NCBI GenBank assembly: GCA_947588805.1
Contig: CANPYR010000005.1
Location: 1-64,000, forward strand
Source: an uncultured Clostridia bacterium
GTDB lineage: Bacteria; Bacillota; Clostridia; Oscillospirales; Ruminococcaceae
DNA: 64,000 bases
Direction: 5' to 3'
Below the pieces are notes generated by a model. It made no database searches. It saw only the letters and a list, made by a program, of their open reading frames with translations, and was not told where the DNA came from. Position numbers and translations under genes: made by a program. The stretch's first letter is position 1; the number at the start of each line of letters is the position of its first letter. Below, in pieces: positions 57,309-64,000 of this stretch.

Positions 57309-57866
57309 ATGGAAGACCGGGAGATAGTTGAGCTTTATCTTTCCCGGGACGAGAACGCAGTTAAGAAAACGTCCGAAAAATACGGCGCGTACTGTCTTAA
57401 GATCGCAAGAAATATCCTGAGCGCCGCCGAGGACGCGGAAGAATGCGTGAGCGAAGCTTACTATAAGGCTTGGATTTCGATCCCGCCGGAGCGCCCCGAA
57501 AGCCTTGGAGCATGGCTCGGAGCGATAGTAAGAAACACCGCGCTCGACATGTTCAGAAAAAGCCGCAGGCAGAAAAGATTTCAGGGCGCGGAGGAGATTC
57601 TGGACGAGCTCTCGGACTGCGTTCCCTCGCCGGAAAACGTAGAGCGGGAGCTTGACGTTAAAGAGCTGACCGAGAAGATAAACTCCTGGCTCGAAAAGAC
57701 CGACAGGCGGGACAGAAGGATATTTGTGCAGAGATATTTTTTAGGGGATCCCGTAAAATTGATCTCGGAAAAAACAGGAGAGCCGCCGGAAAAGATCTCA
57801 AAAAGACTTTCAAGGTTAAGGCAAAAGCTCAGAAAAGAGCTTGAGAAGGAGGGTTATACGGTATGA
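57309..57866 (+). CDS. ECF sigma-70 factor
   Basis: ARNILSAAEDAEECVSEAYYKAWISIPPERPESLGAWLGAIVRNTALDMFRKSRRQKRF; DRRIFVQRYFLGDPVKLISEKTGEPPEKISKRLSRLRQKLRKEL. Confidence 0.9.
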   Translation: MEDREIVELYLSRDENAVKKTSEKYGAYCLKIARNILSAAEDAEECVSEAYYKAWISIPPERPESLGAWLGAIVRNTALDMFRKSRRQKRFQGAEEILDELSDCVPSPENVERELDVKELTEKINSWLEKTDRRDRRIFVQRYFLGDPVKLISEKTGEPPEKISKRLSRLRQKLRKELEKEGYTV

Positions 57867-58969
57867 AGGAAAAAGAAGCTATGAAAATTTTCAAGAGCAT
57901 TTCGGGGATAAGAAGCGAGTATATAGACGAAGCCGAGAGCCCGGAGATAAAAAAGACGTTTCCTGTTAAGCGTTTCGCGGCTTCCGCGGCGGCTGCGGCA
58001 GTATTCGCTTTTGCGCTCGGGATATACGCGTTAAGCGGGCGTTTTCGGTTATCCTCGGGATCCCAGTCCCCCGAACAAAAGACCGAGACGGGGCTTCCGG
58101 AATCGGCGGCAACGCAAAATTACTCCGAGGACGGAGATGAAATAGTTGAGGTGGAGCTGTCCTACAACGAGAGGATCCAAAACGGCGAGGAGGTTAAGAT
58201 CGAGACGTATATAGATGAAAGGACGGAGCACCAGGGGTTTGCATACACCCTTAAAAACATCACCGTTTCATCCGTCTTCCCGGAGGGGATAACTAAGGAC
58301 GACATTTCCAACACCCCGTCGGTAGCGGCCTATACCGACGCGGATCCCGAAAGATATCCCGAGGGGTATACCGCGGAGTATTACGACTACGGCGAATACG
58401 CAGCCGAGCACGGTCTGCCGCCGATAGAATCCGAAAAAGGCTACGGGGATCCCGAGACGGGAAGCGGCGCGTACACCGAAAGAGCGCTGTATGTAAGCGA
58501 CGTGATAGATGAAAACGGCCTTTACATCGGTCCCAAGGACGTTCCGGACGAGGGGTACAAGTGGCTCTTTTTGGAGCTTGAAATAGAGAATCTCTCGGAT
58601 GAAGAGCGGCTTGAATATCTTGGCGACATGGACGTCTGCGGCGGGGTATATCTCGACTGCCCGAGGATACGTTTCACAGACGAAAGAGGAATCGAGCAGG
58701 ACTATTATTCGGACTATATCGGATACTCCTACTTCGGAAACCACATCTGTTACATGAGCGAGCACACGGACAAAATAATCAGCGACAACCTCCCGGACGG
58801 CGTTGCTTTTTATAATATGAGCTTTTCCCCGAGGGAGAAAAAGCGGGTGATACTCGGGTACTGCATAAGCGATCATTTTGTTTACGGCGAATTGGTGTTA
58901 CAGCTTCACAACGCGGAAGCGGAGAAGGCGAGTTCGCAGAGGGACATGGTTTATCTGCCGTTGAAGTAG
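57863..58969 (+). CDS. Membrane-anchored protein, likely anti-sigma partner
   Basis: Overlaps the sigma-factor gene by 4 bp; single TM FAASAAAAAVFAFALGIYAL; extracellular remainder. Confidence 0.6.
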   Translation: MKEKEAMKIFKSISGIRSEYIDEAESPEIKKTFPVKRFAASAAAAAVFAFALGIYALSGRFRLSSGSQSPEQKTETGLPESAATQNYSEDGDEIVEVELSYNERIQNGEEVKIETYIDERTEHQGFAYTLKNITVSSVFPEGITKDDISNTPSVAAYTDADPERYPEGYTAEYYDYGEYAAEHGLPPIESEKGYGDPETGSGAYTERALYVSDVIDENGLYIGPKDVPDEGYKWLFLELEIENLSDEERLEYLGDMDVCGGVYLDCPRIRFTDERGIEQDYYSDYIGYSYFGNHICYMSEHTDKIISDNLPDGVAFYNMSFSPREKKRVILGYCISDHFVYGELVLQLHNAEAEKASSQRDMVYLPLK

Positions 58970-59016
58970 GGCGGAAGATATGCGGTACGGCAGGGCGCGG
59001 AAAACTATAGTTACAG

Positions 59017-59051
59017 CTTCCGACTTCTGATTTCTCAATTCTGTTTTCTAA
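59017..59051. repeat. Degenerate heptad array
   Basis: cttccga-cttctga-tttctca-attctgt-tttctaa. Confidence 0.65.
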
Positions 59052-59165
59052 TCTAAAGTTCCGCTTTAGTTTCTGTCAACATCTGCTGTCTTTACATTTT
59101 CTGTGCGGCGCGGTATAATTAAATCAACAAAAGCGCTTTTGAATATTTTTTTAGGAGACGGTAAT

Positions 59166-60236
59166 ATGAATATCGGACAGAATATTAAATCTTTAAGACG
59201 CGAGCAGGACATTACTCAGGAGCAGTTAGCGGAATATCTCTGCGTTTCTCCGCAGGCCGTGAGCCAGTGGGAGACCGACAGGACCGCGCCGGATATATCT
59301 CAGCTTCCGATTCTTGCGAACGTATTCGGAGTGACTGTTGACAGGATTTTAGGAATCGACGTCGCGAAAACGCAGGAGAGGATCAAATCAATCATCGACG
59401 AGTCGCATGAATTCTACGGCAAGAGCGATTTTGCGGGAGCGGCGGCAGTGCTCGAAAAGGGGCTCAAAGAATACCCGCGCTCGTACGAGCTGATGGAGCG
59501 GCTTGCGGACAATCTTTCCTGTCTCGGGAAAAAGCAGGAAGCAGTCAGACTTTGCGAGATAATTCTCTCGGAAAGCAGAAACAGCGTGATCCGCGAAAGC
59601 GCCACGCAGAGCCTTATTTTCTGCCGCGGCAATTCCGGCGAGAAAAAAGAAGCCCTCGGTCTTATAAACACCCTCCCGCACGTATGGTCGAGCCGCGAAG
59701 ATATGCTTCTTCTCATGCTCTCGGACTGCGACGGGGATAAGGAGAGGATTTTGGAAGCGGTTCCGGAGTATGCGGAATTTCTGACGAACCGGCTTATGAT
59801 CTGCCTTCAGAAGCTTTCGGAGCCGAAGCTTGGTTATAACGAGGACGAAAGGATAAAGCTTTTAAGGCAGTCCGCGGCGGTCGGCGAGACGGTATTTTGC
59901 GACGGCGACGGGATGTTCTCGGCGCAGTTCATGCGGACGGCGTACAAAAAGCTCGGGGATATCTACGCGGCGCGAAAGGACTCGGAAAATCTGCTTGAAT
60001 GCCTTGAAAAGGAGACGGAATACGCAAAAGAGTTTGAGACCTACGACGCAAACGCCGTTCACACCTCCCCGGCGGTCAGAGGATACCGCCCCGGGGGAGC
60101 GGTCCCGGAGGACGAGCCTGAAACCGAGCAGATTCTGAAAAGGCTTAAGGATTGCGAGGAATATGATTTTGTCAGGGACAGCGAGAGGTTCATGGAAGTT
60201 GTGAAACGCCTTGGGGACCCGAAGCGAGAGGCGTGA
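59166..60236 (+). CDS. XRE-family regulator with TPR-like C-terminus
   Basis: MNIGQNIKSLRREQDITQEQLAEYLCVSPQAVSQWETDRTAPDISQLPILANVFGVTVDRILGID; helical-repeat remainder. Confidence 0.85.
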   Translation: MNIGQNIKSLRREQDITQEQLAEYLCVSPQAVSQWETDRTAPDISQLPILANVFGVTVDRILGIDVAKTQERIKSIIDESHEFYGKSDFAGAAAVLEKGLKEYPRSYELMERLADNLSCLGKKQEAVRLCEIILSESRNSVIRESATQSLIFCRGNSGEKKEALGLINTLPHVWSSREDMLLLMLSDCDGDKERILEAVPEYAEFLTNRLMICLQKLSEPKLGYNEDERIKLLRQSAAVGETVFCDGDGMFSAQFMRTAYKKLGDIYAARKDSENLLECLEKETEYAKEFETYDANAVHTSPAVRGYRPGGAVPEDEPETEQILKRLKDCEEYDFVRDSERFMEVVKRLGDPKREA

Positions 60237-60310
60237 AGCATAAGAGCGCCGGCGGTAAAACCCGTCAGCGCAGAATGAAGCCGAAGTTAAGAAAGTGCAT
60301 AGGATAAACA

Positions 60311-60349
60311 CCCGCCTGCTTTTTATCGGGATCCCCCGGAGCAGGCGGG
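60311..60349. terminator. Perfect 10-bp stem downstream of the XRE-TPR gene; possible terminator without a clear T tract
   Basis: CCCGCCTGCT ... AGCAGGCGGG. Confidence 0.4.
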
Positions 60350-60551
60350 ATATTCTCAATACGAAATTTTGAACATGTATTGAATTTTATATCATTTTTC
60401 AGGTTCATATTTTCGGGTTTTTATTTAAATATGCGAGTAAATTCGCGTTTATTCATTTTCAGATCTGCTAATATTACAAAATTGCCGTTGACAAGACGTT
60501 AAAAACGGGTTATACTTATTACGGATACCGTTCGGGAAGAGGTGCGAAACC

Positions 60552-61385
60552 GTGAAGATAAATGAAGCTATATACCCCTACAACATCGAAGCCCGAAAGC
60601 TCCCCGTTCACCTGACCGGGATCGGCGGGACCGAGTGGCAGGAGCACATAATCAGGCCGGACGGCTACCACTGGCACCAGATACTTTTCAGCGAGGAGGG
60701 CGAAGGCGTTTTAAAATACGACAACGCCGCCGTCAGGATCGAGGAAGGCGAATTCTTCTTTCTCCCGACCGGATATCCGCACGAGTACTTCTCAAATAAC
60801 GAAAAGTGGGGAGTTAAGTGGATAACCTTCGACGGCTACGCGGTAAATCATATCTTAAGCCTGATGAACATGACGAAGCCGACGGTTATTAAACCGTATG
60901 AGCCGGAAGCGCTGCAAAGCCTTTTTGCAAAGATGTATGCGGCTCAGAGATCCGATAAGCTGCACTGCGATTTTATCTGCTCGGGACTTGTTTATGAATT
61001 TATAATCGAATTTAACCGACATATGAACGACCGCGAGAGCAGACTGAGAAGCGACCGCAGCAAGCTTATAATCCCCGTGCTGAACTATATCGACGAAAAT
61101 TTCAGGCAGGATTTTTCGCTCACCGTTCTTGCGGGGATAGCAGGCGTAAGCCCTCAGCACCTCTGCCGGGTGTTCAAGGAAGCGATGAATATGCGCCCCG
61201 GAGAATATCTTACGGAAAAAAGACTCCGGGAATCCCGCAGACTCTTACGGACAAGCGGTCTGCCGATAGCCAAGATCGCCATTCTCTCCGGCTTTTCCGA
61301 TCCGGGATACTTCGGAACGGTATTTAAAAAGCACGAAGGGATCACTCCCGCCGAATATAAGAAGATTTACAGCGGCAAACAGTAA
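60552..61385 (+). CDS. AraC-family regulator with N-terminal cupin
   Basis: GYHWHQILFSEEGEGVLKY...EGEFFFLPTGYPHEYF; FSLTVLAGIAGVSPQHLCRVFKEAMNMRPGEYLTEKRLRESRRLLRTSGLPIAKIAILSGFSDPGYFGTVFKKHEGITPAEYKK. Confidence 0.9.
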   Translation: MKINEAIYPYNIEARKLPVHLTGIGGTEWQEHIIRPDGYHWHQILFSEEGEGVLKYDNAAVRIEEGEFFFLPTGYPHEYFSNNEKWGVKWITFDGYAVNHILSLMNMTKPTVIKPYEPEALQSLFAKMYAAQRSDKLHCDFICSGLVYEFIIEFNRHMNDRESRLRSDRSKLIIPVLNYIDENFRQDFSLTVLAGIAGVSPQHLCRVFKEAMNMRPGEYLTEKRLRESRRLLRTSGLPIAKIAILSGFSDPGYFGTVFKKHEGITPAEYKKIYSGKQ

Positions 61386-61423
61386 ACGGCATGAAAATAT
61401 TTCAGATACAAGGAGGAAAAAAT

Positions 61424-62977
61424 ATGCGTTTTTACAAGACTGCGGCGTTTTTCACTGCCGCCGCGCTGCTGATGAGCGGCTGCGGATTCGATTCCGAAAG
61501 AAAGAAGATAAACCCCGACGACGTGACTCCCGCCGAGAGCTACGGCTTTGAAAAGCTTAGCTTTGACGGAATAGAGAAACAGGAATTTTATGTCCTTCTT
61601 GAAGCCGAGGATTCCGCTCCGGGAAACGGAGTGAGCATTAAGTCGGATAAATCCGACTGCTCCGGAGGTAAATATGCCGACATTTCGGATAATTCCGGAT
61701 TTAAGCTGACGGCGGATATCCCGTCCGATCAGTTCTACAAAATAACCGTTCGTCACTGCGCGGGAGGTCATAAAGAAAACGAGCTGAGATTTAACGGCAA
61801 AAAAGTGTTCGACATCTATTCCGAATCGGGAGATTGGGTAGATACCGTCGTAGACGGAGTATTCCTGAATAAGGGGACAAACACCGTCACCCTCGGCTCC
61901 GGTTGGAGCTGGTTCTCGATCGATTCAATAGAGATCGAGGACGGCGCTTCGATTGACGACGGCATTTACAGCGGAATGTCCGAAACGCTTTCAAACGAGT
62001 ATGCAAATTTAAAGACTCAAAATATATATCAGTACCTGCGCGCGATATACGGCAAACGAACACTTGCGGGACAATGCACCGACTACGGAAATAACACCGA
62101 GACTGACGCGTTGTATAAGGGGCTTGGAAAATATCCGGCAGTCAGAACTTTTGACTTTATCTTTGACAGCCCGAGCTATCCGTATCCCAACGACCGACCC
62201 GCAAAGGACTACGACCTTGCGATTGAGTGGAGCAAGGACGGCGGGCTTGTAGTCTATGACTGGCACTGGCACGCCCCATGCGGCGGGGCCGATTTTTACT
62301 CCGAAAAAACTTCATTCAGGCTCTCAAGCGCCGTCACAGACAAGGACATAGCGCACATGGCGCTTAAAGATATAAAGAAGCTTTATGACGGCGGCGAAAT
62401 AAGCGAGGAAGCATATAAGCTTGTCAGCGACATCGACGTAATATCCGGATATATGCAGAAGCTTGAGGACAACAACGTGACCGTTCTATGGAGACCTCTG
62501 CATGAAGCTTCTGGCGGCTGGTTCTGGTGGGGAGCTTCGGGCTCGGAGCCGTATAAGTGGCTCTGGAAGCTGATGTATGAGCGCATGACAGACTATTTTG
62601 AGCTCGACAACCTCATCTGGGTGTGGAACGCTCAGAACGAGGACTGGTATCCGGGAGACGAATACTGCGACATCGCGGCGATTGATATATACGGAGCAAA
62701 TCACGACTACGGCGTATCCCCCGCGACTCTTGCGGATATGCATGACTGGTCCGGCGGGGATAAGATGGTCACAATGAGCGAGTGCGCGACGATGCCGGAT
62801 CCGGATCTTATAGTAAGAGATAACGCGTATTGGCTTTGGTTCGCGGTCTGGAACTGGGACTATATCGTCAAGAACGGCACGCCGGAGCTGTCGGACGCGT
62901 TCACGGAATTTGACATGATGAAAAAAGTGTACGACAGCGAGGTTATTATTACAAGAGACGAGCTGCCGGAGTTTTGA
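61424..62977 (+). CDS. GH26 beta-mannanase-like lipoprotein with N-terminal CBM-like module
   Basis: LLMSGCGF lipobox; GQCTDYGNNTETDALYKGLGKYPAVRTFDF; WRPLHEASGGWFWWGASGSEPYKWLWKLMYERM; MSECATMPDPD. Confidence 0.85.
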   Translation: MRFYKTAAFFTAAALLMSGCGFDSERKKINPDDVTPAESYGFEKLSFDGIEKQEFYVLLEAEDSAPGNGVSIKSDKSDCSGGKYADISDNSGFKLTADIPSDQFYKITVRHCAGGHKENELRFNGKKVFDIYSESGDWVDTVVDGVFLNKGTNTVTLGSGWSWFSIDSIEIEDGASIDDGIYSGMSETLSNEYANLKTQNIYQYLRAIYGKRTLAGQCTDYGNNTETDALYKGLGKYPAVRTFDFIFDSPSYPYPNDRPAKDYDLAIEWSKDGGLVVYDWHWHAPCGGADFYSEKTSFRLSSAVTDKDIAHMALKDIKKLYDGGEISEEAYKLVSDIDVISGYMQKLEDNNVTVLWRPLHEASGGWFWWGASGSEPYKWLWKLMYERMTDYFELDNLIWVWNAQNEDWYPGDEYCDIAAIDIYGANHDYGVSPATLADMHDWSGGDKMVTMSECATMPDPDLIVRDNAYWLWFAVWNWDYIVKNGTPELSDAFTEFDMMKKVYDSEVIITRDELPEF

Positions 62978-63170
62978 CGGGAAAAGCTTCCGACCATGCC
63001 TCTTTAATTTTGAACATCACCTCACAATAAGCGGCTGACGCCTTTTGAAGAATACTCGAATAAACGCGAGGAATTATCTAAAAGAGCAGTCGAGAGGGAA
63101 CAAAGCCGGCAATGTTTTCCGCTCTTGCTTGTACCGCCCCCAAAAAATCTCAAAAAAGGAGTCCTAACTC

Positions 63171-63701
63171 ATGTCCAACACCACCCCCAAATTCAAGCTC
63201 AAAGACCTCACTCTTACCGCAGTCTTCGCGGCGCTTTTGTGCGTAATATCGCCTTTTACAATCCCTATCGGACCTGTCGGGATAAGTCTCGCCACGTTCG
63301 GAATTTACCTCTCGGGCGCGGTTTTGGGCCCGAAAAAAGCTGGGATCGCGACTGCAATTTATCTGCTGCTCGGAATGATCGGGCTGCCTGTTTTCTCGGG
63401 ATTTATGGGCGGGATCCAGCGGCTCGCAGGCCCGACCGGGGGCTATCTCGTCGGGTATATCCCGATGGCTGCGATCACAGGATTCTTCGCCGAAAGATCA
63501 AAAAAATTCGCCTTACTGCCGATCGGAATGGCCTTGGGTACGGCGCTTCTGTACGCGCTCGGGACGGCGTGGTTCTGTATGATGAGCGGGACGGAGATAA
63601 TCCCGGCGCTGACGGTGTGCGTGATACCGTTTTTGCCCGGCGACGCGTTAAAAATCGCCTGCGCGAGCGTTCTCGGTTCGCGGCTTAAGAAGCTTGTATA
63701 A
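63171..63701 (+). CDS. bioY: BioY-family biotin transporter substrate-binding component
   Basis: LKDLTLTAVFAALLCVISPFTIPIGPVGISLATFGIYLSGAVLGPKKAGIATAIYLLLGMIGLPVFSGFMGGIQRLAGPTGGYLVGYI. Confidence 0.95.
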   Translation: MSNTTPKFKLKDLTLTAVFAALLCVISPFTIPIGPVGISLATFGIYLSGAVLGPKKAGIATAIYLLLGMIGLPVFSGFMGGIQRLAGPTGGYLVGYIPMAAITGFFAERSKKFALLPIGMALGTALLYALGTAWFCMMSGTEIIPALTVCVIPFLPGDALKIACASVLGSRLKKLV

Positions 63702-64000
63702 TTAAATTTTCATGCGCAAAAAGCGACTTGCCCTAAGACTTACGCATAAAAATATCCCTATCCTCGATATTTTCAGAATCGAAATACCCGAGCTTAGCCC
63801 AACACTTCGGTACGCGCTATTCTAAAGTTTGACCGAAGCTGAGATTTTGACGGCTTAGAATTTATACGCGAGCAATCGATACATAGCCTTGCAGACGCTT
63901 TTTCAAGACATCGCGCTGAAATTTTCTGTCGCTCAAAAATTGATAATTTAACAGCTCCCATCGCTGAAAAATGCTATCGCGTTGGAAGCCGTTATTTTTT

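Noticed and set aside
63702-64000. Possible gene at the right edge
   Set aside because: No ORF or RNA motif could be supported before the window ends.

Overview
This 64 kb window looks like a chromosomal segment of an anaerobic Firmicute (Clostridia/Oscillospiraceae-like; inferred from gene content only). The centre is a roughly 20 kb run of 13 minus-strand genes (about 11.7-31.3 kb). It combines a MacB/HlyD-like ABC system (two ATPases at the 5' end, adaptor and FtsX permease at the 3' end) with two pairs of sugar-type ABC permeases, a CBM-like/solute-binding fusion, an NHL-TPR membrane protein, a Yip1-like protein, a DUF5696-like secreted protein and a divergent GH26. A consensus promoter and a long leader hairpin precede it. 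This cluster is my main candidate for an undercharacterised system. Other highlights: (i) a MITE-like element with 18-bp terminal inverted repeats and a perfect CTAA duplication that splits a small membrane-protein gene; removing it restores the local frame; (ii) a dispersed family of degenerate 7-bp tandem repeats that abut or run into the 3' ends of genes and encode C-terminal tails in two unrelated enzymes; (iii) a BlaI/BlaR1-type locus whose 1233-aa sensor carries repeated ectodomains also found in the next lipoprotein; (iv) several small palindromic intergenic repeat families; (v) a decayed conjugative-transposon remnant next to a tRNA-Leu. Housekeeping genes include nrdR, fba, pheA, a DAHP synthase, adhE, an OGG-type glycosylase, tmcAL and bioY. 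All family calls come from reading the translations. No database search was run.
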